Positions 1-8,970 of a DNA stretch of 64,000 nucleotides are shown here, piece after piece. Numbering within the stretch: position 1 is the stretch's first letter; every line of letters begins with the position of its first letter. The stretch is from Myxococcaceae bacterium (GTDB lineage Bacteria; Myxococcota; Myxococcia; Myxococcales; Myxococcaceae). The position numbers and the translations under genes were made by a program. The stretch is taken from NCBI GenBank assembly GCA_016793095.1, contig JAEUJQ010000076.1:1-64000 (forward strand). The letters run 5' to 3'. Under the pieces are notes generated by a model. The model saw nothing but the letters and a program-made list of their open reading frames with translations, did not search any database and was not told where the DNA came from.

Positions 1-440
1 TGGCTCGACCGCGCGCCCGGCGCGGTCACGCGGGTGACGCCGCGGCCCGGGAGTCGTGCTCTTCGCGCTCGAGCGCGCCCGTGGCGGTCATGCGGGTGAC
101 GCCGCGGCCCCGGAGTCGTGCTCTTCGTGGCTCGAGCGCGCCCGTGGCGGTCACGCGGGTGACGCCGCGGCCCCGGAGTCGTGCTCTTCGCGCTCGAGCG
201 CGCCCGTGGCGGTCACGCGGAGAACATGCGCGGCCCGGGAGTCGTGCACTTCGTGCCTCGACCGCGCGCCTGGCGCGGTCATGCGGGTGACGCCGCGGCC
301 CCGGAGTCGTGCTCTTCGCGCTCGAGCGCGCCCGTGGCGGTCACGCGGAGAACACGCGCGGCCCGGGAGTCGTGCTCTTCGTGGCTCGAGCGCGCGCCCG
401 GCGCGGTGACGCTGGTGACGTCGCGGCCTACGAGCCGTGC
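1..440. repeat. 62-65 bp tandem repeat array, about seven copies, running off the left edge
   Basis: The unit is marked by gagtcgtgctcttcg, which recurs at about 51, 113, 176, 239, 304 and 367, with a decayed copy at 432. Spacings are 62, 63, 63, 65, 63 and 65 bp. Units mix two variants at each of two places: ctcgagcgcgcccgtggcgg or ctcgaccgcgcgcccggcg, and gcgggtgacgccgcgg or gcggagaacacgcgcgg. Each unit has a short GC-rich dyad. There is no spacer-repeat architecture, so this is not CRISPR. No gene is seen here. The last copy runs into the 3' end of the sigma-factor gene on the minus strand, and the array continues beyond the window. Confidence 0.9.
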
Positions 441-443
441 GCT

Positions 444-1442
444 TCAGGCCCCGGTCGCGCGCATGGGCCCGGGCTGCGTCGCGCTCCCCGGAGCGAGGAA
501 GCGCGCCGTCAGCTTCGGGTCGACCCACGCCACCACGTGCACGAGCTGGTCGCCCTCGGCCTCGACGAGGTGCACGCCCGCGGGCTCCCACGGCTCGCCC
601 GGGCCCTTGCGCATCGAGATGGCGAGGCCGAGGTGCCCCGCCGCTTCCACCGGCACGGCCTTGAAGCGCTGCGCGTCCACCGCTGGCGCGAAGAGCGCCG
701 AGCCGAGGAAGCCGGTGATGGCCTCGAGGCCGCGGAACCAGAGCGCCATGGGCGGCATGGTGAGCGTCGCGTCCTCGCGCAGCAGCGAGATGAGGCCCGC
801 CACGTCCGACGACTCCCACACGCGCAGGTAGCGGCCGAGCAGGTCGCGCTCCTTGTCCTCACTGGCGCGGCGGGCCCAGCGCGGCGACGCCTCGTCGAGC
901 GACGCGCGCGCGCGCTGCAGCAGGCTGTTCACCGCGGCGACGGTGGTGTCGAGGTGCTTCGCCGTCTCCTCCGCCGAGAAGCCCATCACGTCCTTCAGCA
1001 CCAGCGCGGCCCGCTGCGAGGCCGGGAGCGCCTGCAGCGTGACGAGGAAGGCGAGGGCGACGCTCTGCCGCCGGCTCACCACCGTCTCGGGCCCGGGCTC
1101 GAGGTCGAGCGCGCTCGCCGGCGCCGGCTCGATGTACTCGTGCAGCGGGTCTGGCCGCGGCTCGTCACCGGGCTGCGCTGGGGGCGCGACCTCGTCGGGC
1201 AGGTGGCGGCGCTTTCGCTGGGCCAGCAGGTCGAGGCAGGTGCGGGTGGCGATCTGGAACAGCCACGACCGCAGCGCGTCCGCTCCCTCGAGCGCGTCGA
1301 GGTTCTTCCACGCGCGCACCAGCGCCTCCTGTACCGCGTCCTCGGCGTCCGACCACGAGCCCAGCATGCGGTAGCTGTAGGCGACGAGGGCACGACGGTG
1401 CGGTGCGACCTGTGCTTCGAACTGCCCGGAGCCGTTGGCCAT
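444..1442 (-). CDS. ECF RNA polymerase sigma factor with C-terminal SnoaL-like domain
   Basis: This is a 332-residue sigma-70 family factor. The sigma region 2 runs at about residues 15-80, with the motif MLGSWSDAEDAVQEALVRAW. Region 4 runs at about 140-185, with the helix-turn-helix segment GFSAEETAKHLDTTVAAVNS. A roughly 120-residue SnoaL-like extension follows, which in SigJ/SigX5-type ECF factors (for example TIGR02960) is thought to tune activity without a classical anti-sigma factor. I chose the ATG at 1442 because homology begins there. The frame is open to 1640, but that upstream part is low-complexity and overlaps the divergent gene at 1522. No anti-sigma gene is adjacent. The gene ends in the repeat array. 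The regulated genes are unknown. Confidence 0.85.
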   Translation of the reverse strand: MANGSGQFEAQVAPHRRALVAYSYRMLGSWSDAEDAVQEALVRAWKNLDALEGADALRSWLFQIATRTCLDLLAQRKRRHLPDEVAPPAQPGDEPRPDPLHEYIEPAPASALDLEPGPETVVSRRQSVALAFLVTLQALPASQRAALVLKDVMGFSAEETAKHLDTTVAAVNSLLQRARASLDEASPRWARRASEDKERDLLGRYLRVWESSDVAGLISLLREDATLTMPPMALWFRGLEAITGFLGSALFAPAVDAQRFKAVPVEAAGHLGLAISMRKGPGEPWEPAGVHLVEAEGDQLVHVVAWVDPKLTARFLAPGSATQPGPMRATGA

Positions 1443-1521
1443 GGCCGCTCTCTGCCACACTTCCCGCGCGAGGACGCCTCCCTCCCCTCGTTCGGCGGGG
1501 TGTCCTACGGTGCGGCGCTCC

Positions 1522-3045
1522 ATGGCGCAGGCCGAGAAGACAGTCGAGGCAGGCCGCGCGCCGTGGGTGCTGGCCCTCGCGCTCGCCGCCGGGTGCTCCA
1601 TGCCGATGCCTCCGGGTGATGGCGGCGTCGATGCCGGCACGTCCCCGTGGCGCGTGGTGCTCGCGAACCAGCCCGGCGCGTTGCTCTCGGCCTGGGAGAG
1701 CGGCGAGGGTGTGCTCTACGCCGTGGGCGGTACGGCCAGCCGCGCGCTCGTGCTGCGCCACGACGACGACGGGTGGTGGGAGATGGACCCTGGCACCTCG
1801 CGCACGCTGTGGTGGGTGCACGGCTTCTCGAAGGACGACGTCTGGGCCGTGGGCGCCTCGGGCGTGGTGACGCACTTCGACGGCACCCGCTGGCGCGTCG
1901 AACGCGAGGGTGGGCCCGCCACGCTCTTCGGCGTCTTCGGAACCGCTCCGTCCGCGCTCGTCGCGGTCGGCGGCGTGGTGAGCGTCAGCGCGCCGGCGCC
2001 GCTGGTGCTCCGCCGTACGGCGTCGGGGTGGGGTGAGGTGGCGGCGCTCCCGGCGACCGACGCGCGCGCCTTCTTCAAGGTGTGGGGGCGCTCGCCGGAC
2101 GACCTGGTCCTCGTCGGAGAGCGCGGGCTGCTCGGCCGAGGCACGCCCGAGCGCCTCACGCTGGCGTCGCTGCCCGTCACCGACCGCCTCACCACCGTGC
2201 ACGGCAACGCCACCGAGACGTACGTCGTGGGTGGGCTCCAGCGGCCGGTGCTGCTGCGCCTCGAGGGCGGGCAGTGGAAGCCGCTCGCCGCGCCCGGCAC
2301 GCCGCAGTTGCTCAACGGCGTCGCGGTGAACGGCGCGGGCGACGTCGTCATCGCCGGCCTCGACGGCTACCTCGCCGAGGGGCGCGCGGGTGACTTCACG
2401 CAGGCGCCGCCGGTGACGAACCTCGGCCTGCACGCGGTGACGCCCACGTCGACGGGCTTCGTCGCGGTCGGCGGCGACCTCGTGCAGACCCTCGGCCGCG
2501 GCGTGGTGCTCGCGCGCGGAGCCCTCGAGGGCGGCGCCGTCAGGCGGTGGCCTCACGCCGGTGTTCCGCTCGACGCCGGAGCCGATGCGGGCGTCGCCGA
2601 CGCGGGGCTCCCGGACGCAGGCGGTCTGGACGGCGGCGCGCTCGATGGCGGCGCCGATGCGGGCGTCACGGATGCCGGGGTCATGGACGCAGGGCTCGCG
2701 GACGCAGGGCTCGCGGACGCAGGCGTCACGGATGCCGGGGTGGACGCAGGGCTCACCGATGCCGGCGTCATCGACGCAGGTGTCGCGGACGCTGGAGCGG
2801 TGGACGGGGGGATGGACGGCGGCGTGCTGGGGCCCGGCGATGACTGCGGCATGGCGCCCGCCTCGTGCGGCCCGGGGATGATGTGCTGGTTCGTCTTCGG
2901 GCCGTTCCGCAACTACTGCGCCGGCACGTGCACCGACGCGGCGGAGTGCGGTGGCTACGGCGCAGGTGCGTGCTGCCGCCTGCCCGGCCCGCAGGCGATG
3001 GAGAACGTCTGCCTGCGCGCCGACCACTGCGACGCCGGCATGTGA
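1522..3045 (+). CDS. Lipoprotein with beta-propeller-like body, Asp-Ala-Gly linker and Cys-rich C-terminus
   Basis: This 507-residue protein opens with a lipoprotein signal whose lipobox is LAAGC. Residues 50-350 contain short beta-propeller-like repeats of the form DVWAVGASGVVTHFDGTRW, as found in myxobacterial WD/Kelch-like surface proteins. A linker of about 85 residues made of DAG/DGG units follows. A final 70-residue segment has about ten Cys and is probably disulfide-bonded. The start is the ATG at 1522, the first that gives a compact signal peptide; the frame is open from 1435. It probably sits on the outer membrane, with the linker spacing two folded domains. Its function is unknown. 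It is divergent from the sigma factor gene across about 80 bp. Confidence 0.8.
   Translation: MAQAEKTVEAGRAPWVLALALAAGCSMPMPPGDGGVDAGTSPWRVVLANQPGALLSAWESGEGVLYAVGGTASRALVLRHDDDGWWEMDPGTSRTLWWVHGFSKDDVWAVGASGVVTHFDGTRWRVEREGGPATLFGVFGTAPSALVAVGGVVSVSAPAPLVLRRTASGWGEVAALPATDARAFFKVWGRSPDDLVLVGERGLLGRGTPERLTLASLPVTDRLTTVHGNATETYVVGGLQRPVLLRLEGGQWKPLAAPGTPQLLNGVAVNGAGDVVIAGLDGYLAEGRAGDFTQAPPVTNLGLHAVTPTSTGFVAVGGDLVQTLGRGVVLARGALEGGAVRRWPHAGVPLDAGADAGVADAGLPDAGGLDGGALDGGADAGVTDAGVMDAGLADAGLADAGVTDAGVDAGLTDAGVIDAGVADAGAVDGGMDGGVLGPGDDCGMAPASCGPGMMCWFVFGPFRNYCAGTCTDAAECGGYGAGACCRLPGPQAMENVCLRADHCDAGM
2571..2826 (+). repeat. Coding minisatellite for Asp-Ala-Gly linker
   Basis: Short units of 9-15 bp encode DAG, VTDAG, LADAG and similar steps inside the lipoprotein gene at 1522. 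One 15-bp unit, gacgcagggctcgcg, is repeated exactly in tandem near 2694-2723. Such units are prone to slippage, so linker length may vary between strains. Confidence 0.75.
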
Positions 3046-3064
3046 CATGTGAGCGCCCGAGGCG

Positions 3065-3553
3065 TCAGCGCACCGCGAAGTGGAGCCGGTGTTCGAGCCT
3101 GCAGCCCAGCGGCACCAGCGCGGCGTGAGTGACCGGGCGGAGACAGGGTTCGACGGCGGCGTCGGCTGGCTCGAGCTCGTCGATGGTGACCGAGGCCACC
3201 CGGCCGCTGCCCGCGACGTGCACGGTGGCCTCGAGCCAGGTGACGCGGAAGCGCTCGAGGCAGGGGCGCAGCGACGGGTGGTGCTGAACGACGCGCTCGA
3301 ACTGGCCGCGTGGTGAAGGCCCGGTGCGGCAGCCGCGCCAGCCGCCTGCCCAGGAGCTGGCGAGCGTGACGGGGCCCATCGTCGCCTCTTCGGGCCCGCA
3401 GCGGTGCGCGCGCGGCTCCTCGGCGGCTGGTCCGGGCACGACGAGGGGCGCGCTGTCAGCGACCTCCACCGCCAGCCGAGCCAACGGCTGGTGGCGGGGC
3501 GGCCCGGCGCATCCGAGCGACACGACCGAGAAGACAAAGAGGCGCCAGCCCAT
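3065..3553 (-). CDS. Small lipoprotein with AgmX/PglI-like C-terminal domain
   Basis: This is a 162-residue lipoprotein. From the ATG at 3553 the signal reads MGWRLFVFSVVSLGC, a good lipobox; the frame is open to 3607 but the extra residues are Arg-rich. The C-terminal half has the pattern PCLERF, then a strand with ATVHVAGSGRVASVTI, then VEPCLRPVTH. This resembles the AgmX/PglI and TonB-C-like fold common in myxobacterial envelope and gliding proteins, where paired Cys bracket a beta-strand core. It converges with the lipoprotein at 1522 with a 19 bp gap. The role is unknown. The domain call is by pattern only. Confidence 0.65.
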   Translation of the reverse strand: MGWRLFVFSVVSLGCAGPPRHQPLARLAVEVADSAPLVVPGPAAEEPRAHRCGPEEATMGPVTLASSWAGGWRGCRTGPSPRGQFERVVQHHPSLRPCLERFRVTWLEATVHVAGSGRVASVTIDELEPADAAVEPCLRPVTHAALVPLGCRLEHRLHFAVR

Positions 3554-3769
3554 GCGTGCCCGCGGACACCGCGCGCGCCCCGCGGGTTCCCTCACCGGTC
3601 GCTCCAACCGCTGGACGAGCGCCTCGCTCGACGCACCACCTCAGCTCCGAGCCGACCGCTCCGCACTCCCAGGAGTCGCCGGACGGTGCCCACGAGGGTG
3701 CAGCGCGGCGACGCCCTGTCCGTTCGGGGCGAAGAGGCGAGGGCCGCCCGGCGAAGCGGTCGGTGGCGT

Positions 3770-6700
3770 TCAGCCCCGGCGTCGCGCGCGCAGCACGAAG
3801 AAGAGCAGGCCCGCGAGGCCCCACGGCGCCACGCCCACGCCGTTGCAGCCGCAGCCGCCCAGCACGAGGTCCTGCCGGCCTTCGCGGCCAGTGGGGCCGG
3901 GCTCGGTCCCTGCGTCCACCGGCTGGCCGCTGCCGGCGTCGGTGGGTGAGGTGCCCGCGTCCTGCCCGGGCTGCGTCCCGGCATCCGGCTCCGGCTGGCC
4001 GGCGTCGGGCGTCGTCGTGCCGCCGTCCGGCGTCGTCGAGCCGCCGTCAGTGCCCGGGTCGATGGCGGTGAAGGCCACCGGCGCGCTGCGCGTGGAGTTG
4101 CCCGCCGCGTCGAAGGCCACCGCCACCAGCGAGTGGGCGCCCGCGCTCACCGTGGCCGACACCTGGTACGGCGCCATCGTCGCCACGCCGGACGCCGCAC
4201 CATCGACCTCGAACTCGACGCGCTGCACGCCGACGTCGTCGCTCGCCGTGGCGGCCAGCGTCACCGAGAGGCCCGTCATCGCGCCGGCCGTTGGCGCCGT
4301 CACCGAAACGGTGGGGGGCGTGGTGTCCGTCGACATGCCGACGATGATGAAGACGGGCGTGCTGGTCGCCGAGTTGCCGGCGGCGTCATGCGCCCGCGCG
4401 GTGAGCGTCTTCGTGCCCGGCGTCCACGGCGTGGTGTCGACCTGCAGTTGCCACGGCGTGGCCGTCGCCTCGCCCAGCCTCGTGGCGCCCTCGAAGAACT
4501 CGACGCGGGTGACGCCGACGTTGTCCATCGCCTGGGCCACCAGCGTCACCTGGCCGGTGACGCGCGCGTTGTTCGCGGGCGCTGTCAGTTGCACCGTGGG
4601 CGGCGTCGGGTCAGGCGTCATCGTGACCGTCACGCTCGCGGTGCCCGTTGCCGCGCCGGCGCTGACGGTGACGGTGAAGGGCCCGCCCGCCATCGTCCCC
4701 GCGGTGAAGAGCCCCGTCGCGTCGATGGCGCCGCCACCTGAGACCTGGAACGTGAGCGGCGGCTGCACCGACAGCGCGTCGCCGAACTGGTCGTCCACCA
4801 CGCCGTCGAACTGCTGCGTCGCCAGCACCTGCACGCTGGCCGTCGCCGGTTGCACCTCCACCGTCGTCGGCACCGCCTGGACCGTCACCGTCACGAGGCT
4901 CGTCACCATGTTGCCCGCGCCGTCGGTGACGGTGACGACGAACTCGTAGGTGCCCGCCTGGGTGAAGGTGACGACGGAGTCCTTCGCTGCGTTCGAGGTG
5001 TTGGCCGAGAACGTCACCGGGGCGGGAGCGGTCGTCGCCGTCCACGTGTAGGTGAGGCCAGGCTCGCCCGTGTCGTCGGTGGCGCGGACCGACAGCGCGG
5101 TGCTCGTGCCCGTCACCAACGCCGGTGTCGCCCGCGCGGGCTGGGTGATGGTGGGCGCGCCGTTGCCGACGACGGTGATGGTCGCCGTCCCCATGAAGCC
5201 GCCTGCGCTCGCCGTCACCGTGAACGGACCGCCTGGCGTCATGCCGGCCGTGAACTGGCCGTTGGTCGCGATGGCGCCGCCGCCCGAGACGCTCCACGTC
5301 GCCGCGCCGAGGAACATGAAGCCACCGAACTGGTCCCGCCCCGAGGCCGAGAAGAACTGCGTGCCGCCCGTGGGCACCGCCGCCGTCGTGGGCGAGACGG
5401 TCATCGCCGTGCCTACCTGGTTCACCACCACCACCACCTGCGCGCGCACCGGCAGGCCGCCCGCGTCCGTCACCGTCACCTCGAAGGTGTAGGTGCCCGC
5501 GCCGGTGAACGTCACCTGGGTCGACTTCGCGCCGTTGGTGCCGTTGGCCGAGAACGTCACCGCGCGCGGGCCGGTGCTGCTCCACGCGTAGGTGAGGTTC
5601 GCCTCGCCGCCGTCATCGGCGCCGAGCACGGTGAGGGTGATGGTGGTCGCCGTGGTGGGGTTCTGGCTGGCGGCCGGCGCCGTGGCGATGGTGGGCGCCG
5701 CGTTCACCGTCGTGGTGGCGAAGTCCTGCCCGGTGATGTTCGCGCTCGTCACCGTCGTCATGCGCGTCGCTGGCGTGAAGGTGTAGCCCGCGCGCGTGGG
5801 CGTCAGCGTGTAGGTGCCCGCCGGGACGCCCACGAGGGTGTAGCGACCGAAGGAGTCCGTCGTCGCCGTGCGGGTGCCGTCGGAGAGGGAGACGCCCGGC
5901 AGCGGCGTGGCGCCCGTCAGCACGGTGCCCGAGACGAGGAAGGTGGTCGTCGTGGCGACCTGGAAGTTCTGGTTGAAGAGCCCGGCGCCCGCGATGGTGA
6001 CCGGGTTGGTGAAGTTCTGCGGCGTCAGCGTCACGCCCGGCGACGTGGCCACCACGTTCCAGGTGCCGTTCGGCACACCGCTCAGCGTGTAGTACCAGGG
6101 CTGCGTCATCGCCCCGCGCGTCGCCGTCACCGTGCGGAAGCCGTCCGTCACCACTGGCGCCGTCATCACCGTCGAGGGGAGCTGTCCGCTGATGTTCTGC
6201 CCCTGCGCGACGAAGTTCACGTTCGAGACGTTGCCGCCGTACACCTCGACGGGGTTACGCAGGCCCGAGAGCGCGAACGCCCAGCCTACGCGCGTCGCCG
6301 AGAGGGTGTACTGGCCGTTCGGCACGCCGGTGAGCGAGAAGTCTCCGTTCGCGTTCGTCGTCGCCGTGCGCGTACCGTCCGTCACCGAGACGCCCGAGAC
6401 GCCCGTGCCGCCCGCGGTCACCCGGCCGGCCACCGTGTAGCCCGGTCGGTTGGCAGCGGTGAAGATGAGGTCCGTCTGGCTGGCCTGGACGACGAGCGGC
6501 GCGGCGAAGGTGCGCGTCATCGCGAGGTCGAACTTCGCCGCGGTGAGCGTGTACCCGGCGTCGCTGGCCGGTACGTTGGTGAGCGCCCAGGTGCCGTCGG
6601 ACAACGACCAGGTGGTGCGCGTGCCGTCGCTGATGCGCGCGCCTTCGACGCCGGCGTCGGCCATCAGCACCGCGCCGCTCAGCGTGAAGGTGGTGGGCGT

Positions 6701-8722
6701 GCCGACGGTGACGAAGATGGCCGCGGTGGCGGTGCCGCCCTTCATGTCGCTCACCGTGCAGCGCACCTGATGCACCCGGTTGCCGGTGAGTGTCTTCACC
6801 TGCGTCGGCTGGTTGTTGACGCTGAAGGTGCCGTCGTCGAAGTCCCACGCGTAGGCGAGCGTGTCGCCATTCGGGTCCGTCGCCGTCGCCGTGAACGTCA
6901 CTGCCGTGTTGGAGGGCACCATCGTCTGCGAGGCAGAGACGGTCAGGCTGGGGCCGACGTTCGACGGGTACGGGCCGAAGTTGATGACGACGTCGAGCGA
7001 CTCCGGGGTGGTGCCTCCCTTCCCGATGGGCGTGAAGTGCAGGTTCGCCGGCCAGTCGGAGAAGGTGCGGCCGATGACGAGCGGGGAGTTCGACGCGCCG
7101 CCAACGCCCGGCGTCATGTCGAGCAGGTGGGCGCCGCACGCGGTCGGGGGCGTCGTGGGGCAGGTCGTGCCGGGGCTCGGCCAGCCGAAGTTGAAGCTCG
7201 CGCCGTTCATCACCGAGGTGTTGCTGGTGATGACCTGGCGGAACTCGAGCCAGTAGTCGCGGGTGCGGGTGTCGCCCGGGCGCGGCAGCTTGATGGCCTG
7301 CAGGCCTCCGTCCGGCGCGGCGGAGTCGAGCGCGTGGATCCGGTACGTCCCGCTCACCGTCGGGGTCACGATCTGGTGCGGCAGAATCCAGTCGAAGTTG
7401 CGCTTGTACCAGGCGTTGAAGTGCGAGGAGCCCGAGTTGCCCATCACGTCGAAGGGGTTGCCGTACTCCTGCTGTGAGCCCGCGCCGATGATGCTGTCGC
7501 CCGCGTTCCAGAGGTTCGCGTGCCAGTTGCCGTAGTTGTGGCCGAGCTCGTGCGCGGTGACACCCTGACTGAAGTTGCCGTTGAGCCAGGTGCCCTTGCC
7601 GCCCACGTAGCCGCGCCCCGCCCACCCCGAGAACATGTTCGGGTGCGCGACGATGTCGAGGTTGTAGTTGTTCGGGTCGAAGCCGGCGTCGCGGGCGGCG
7701 ACCCGCGCGTCGGAGAGCACCTGGAAGTAGTTCCCGGCGTCACGGTACTCGCCGTACAGGCGTGGCAGGCGCAGCGTGGGCGGGAAGGTGCCGCTCAGCT
7801 GCGTCTTGTTGAAGCTGCCGGCGATGAAGAAGTTGTTCACGTTGGTGTTGATGAGCGTCGTCGCCGCGGCGAGAGAGACCGGCTCGCCGGGTCGGTCGTC
7901 GAAGTCGACGCGCATGAAGAGCACCGTCTTGGGACCCTCGGTCCACGCCGAGGCGGCCGTCTCCTGGTCCGCCGCGACCTGTGAGGCCTCGTCCTGGATG
8001 AGCGCCTGCGCGTAGGCATCGGCCTCCTCGGGTCGGCAGAAGCCGATGACGGAGTCGCCGTCGTGCAGCACCTCCGCGGCTGTCCATGCGTTGCACTGGC
8101 CGACGACCTCGAAGAGCGCCACGTCTTCTGCGGTGAGGTGTCGCGCGGGGAGCTCGTCCATCGCGAAGACGCCGTCGAGCTCGATGCCGTGCAGGCGCAG
8201 GCCGTCGCGGGTCAACAGCGCCTCACGACGCCCCCAGACGCCGGCGCGGAGCACGGTGTCTCGCCCGTCGAAGGTGACGAAGTGCTCGACCGGCGGCTGC
8301 ACGCCGTCGGAGTCGTCTCCAACGGTGTCGATGACGTGGAGCATGCCGCGCCCGTCGCGCCACTGCTCGACGTTCGCCTGCACCTCGGGCGGCAGCATGC
8401 GCCGCTCGGCGATGGTGGGCGCCATCGCAAGGGCGAGGCGTGGCTCGACCAGCATCAGGCTCACGACGTGCCGCTTGCGGAAGAGCGAGAGCTCACGACC
8501 CTGATCGACGAGGCGCTGAGGGGCCGGCCGTGGCGTCTGCTTGAACTCGTCGAGCCACCGGCGGAACGCCGTGTGTGCCGCGACGGCCTGGCTCGCGGGC
8601 GTCAGCGTGGGCTCGTCGGACAGCGGCGCGAAGGTGCGCTCGACGCGGCGCGGGGGCTCCTGGGTGCAGGCCGCGAAGATGATGGTGAGGGCGGGTAGGA
8701 GGCTTCGCGACACGGAGGACAT
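3770..8722 (-). CDS. Large lipoprotein metalloprotease (metzincin) with PKD, Big and carboxypeptidase-regulatory-like repeats and MYXO-CTERM tail
   Basis: This is a 1650-residue secreted protein. The ATG at 8722 gives a lipoprotein signal (lipobox FAAC); 70 upstream codons lack coding character. The protease domain, at about residues 260-560, has HELGHNYGNWH at 391-401, the HExxHxxGxxH zinc site of metzincins, and a Met-turn in FDVMGN near 427. It is closest in layout to gametolysin-type M11 and related peptidases. Then come a PKD-like domain, several carboxypeptidase-regulatory-like repeats (GVSVTDGTRTATTNANGDF type), and alternating PKD-like and Big-type Ig domains. A TPDAG-rich linker leads to a GCGC motif, one hydrophobic helix and RARRRG, a MYXO-CTERM sorting tail. 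It therefore appears to carry anchors at both ends. It probably digests extracellular protein at the cell surface. Confidence 0.88.
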   Translation of the reverse strand: MSSVSRSLLPALTIIFAACTQEPPRRVERTFAPLSDEPTLTPASQAVAAHTAFRRWLDEFKQTPRPAPQRLVDQGRELSLFRKRHVVSLMLVEPRLALAMAPTIAERRMLPPEVQANVEQWRDGRGMLHVIDTVGDDSDGVQPPVEHFVTFDGRDTVLRAGVWGRREALLTRDGLRLHGIELDGVFAMDELPARHLTAEDVALFEVVGQCNAWTAAEVLHDGDSVIGFCRPEEADAYAQALIQDEASQVAADQETAASAWTEGPKTVLFMRVDFDDRPGEPVSLAAATTLINTNVNNFFIAGSFNKTQLSGTFPPTLRLPRLYGEYRDAGNYFQVLSDARVAARDAGFDPNNYNLDIVAHPNMFSGWAGRGYVGGKGTWLNGNFSQGVTAHELGHNYGNWHANLWNAGDSIIGAGSQQEYGNPFDVMGNSGSSHFNAWYKRNFDWILPHQIVTPTVSGTYRIHALDSAAPDGGLQAIKLPRPGDTRTRDYWLEFRQVITSNTSVMNGASFNFGWPSPGTTCPTTPPTACGAHLLDMTPGVGGASNSPLVIGRTFSDWPANLHFTPIGKGGTTPESLDVVINFGPYPSNVGPSLTVSASQTMVPSNTAVTFTATATDPNGDTLAYAWDFDDGTFSVNNQPTQVKTLTGNRVHQVRCTVSDMKGGTATAAIFVTVGTPTTFTLSGAVLMADAGVEGARISDGTRTTWSLSDGTWALTNVPASDAGYTLTAAKFDLAMTRTFAAPLVVQASQTDLIFTAANRPGYTVAGRVTAGGTGVSGVSVTDGTRTATTNANGDFSLTGVPNGQYTLSATRVGWAFALSGLRNPVEVYGGNVSNVNFVAQGQNISGQLPSTVMTAPVVTDGFRTVTATRGAMTQPWYYTLSGVPNGTWNVVATSPGVTLTPQNFTNPVTIAGAGLFNQNFQVATTTTFLVSGTVLTGATPLPGVSLSDGTRTATTDSFGRYTLVGVPAGTYTLTPTRAGYTFTPATRMTTVTSANITGQDFATTTVNAAPTIATAPAASQNPTTATTITLTVLGADDGGEANLTYAWSSTGPRAVTFSANGTNGAKSTQVTFTGAGTYTFEVTVTDAGGLPVRAQVVVVVNQVGTAMTVSPTTAAVPTGGTQFFSASGRDQFGGFMFLGAATWSVSGGGAIATNGQFTAGMTPGGPFTVTASAGGFMGTATITVVGNGAPTITQPARATPALVTGTSTALSVRATDDTGEPGLTYTWTATTAPAPVTFSANTSNAAKDSVVTFTQAGTYEFVVTVTDGAGNMVTSLVTVTVQAVPTTVEVQPATASVQVLATQQFDGVVDDQFGDALSVQPPLTFQVSGGGAIDATGLFTAGTMAGGPFTVTVSAGAATGTASVTVTMTPDPTPPTVQLTAPANNARVTGQVTLVAQAMDNVGVTRVEFFEGATRLGEATATPWQLQVDTTPWTPGTKTLTARAHDAAGNSATSTPVFIIVGMSTDTTPPTVSVTAPTAGAMTGLSVTLAATASDDVGVQRVEFEVDGAASGVATMAPYQVSATVSAGAHSLVAVAFDAAGNSTRSAPVAFTAIDPGTDGGSTTPDGGTTTPDAGQPEPDAGTQPGQDAGTSPTDAGSGQPVDAGTEPGPTGREGRQDLVLGGCGCNGVGVAPWGLAGLLFFVLRARRRG

Positions 8723-8855
8723 GGAGGTGTGAAGGCCAGCAAGCGATACGCCACTCCACCGGCGAACAGCGCGTCGGTTCGCCGTTCCTGGCGAAGGTGA
8801 ACTCCCTGGAATCGCAGGCCTGTCGACGAAATGCGGAGGCGGCCTGGGGTGCGGT

Positions 8856-8876
8856 GCCTCGCATTCGCTGCGAGGC
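8856..8876 (-). terminator. Hairpin downstream of the RNA ligase gene
   Basis: GCCTCGCA and TGCGAGGC form a perfect 8-bp stem around the loop TTCGC. It lies about 95 bp past the RNA ligase stop on the minus strand. There is no T-tract, so it may stabilise RNA ends or need a factor. Confidence 0.5.
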
Positions 8877-8896
8877 TCGCACTGATTACAGGCGAG

Positions 8897-8916
8897 GTGG
8901 GGACTCTGCTCCCCAC
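8897..8916 (-). terminator. Second hairpin downstream of the RNA ligase gene
   Basis: GTGGGGA and TCCCCAC form a perfect 7-bp stem with the loop CTCTGC, about 55 bp past the RNA ligase stop. Together with the hairpin at 8856 it gives a tandem transcript-end structure before the metalloprotease gene. No T-tract is seen. Confidence 0.5.
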
Positions 8917-8970
8917 TCGGCGGAGCCTGCACGCGCGCGGCGACTCCTGCCGGACTCCAGCTCGTGACGG

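Noticed and set aside
1-440. CRISPR array
   Set aside because: The whole unit repeats with no unique spacers, and no cas gene is present.
1165-3537. Minus-strand ORF of 790 residues spanning two genes
   Set aside because: Covers the sigma factor and lipoprotein regions in a wrong frame; it is repetitive because it is antisense to the DAG repeat.
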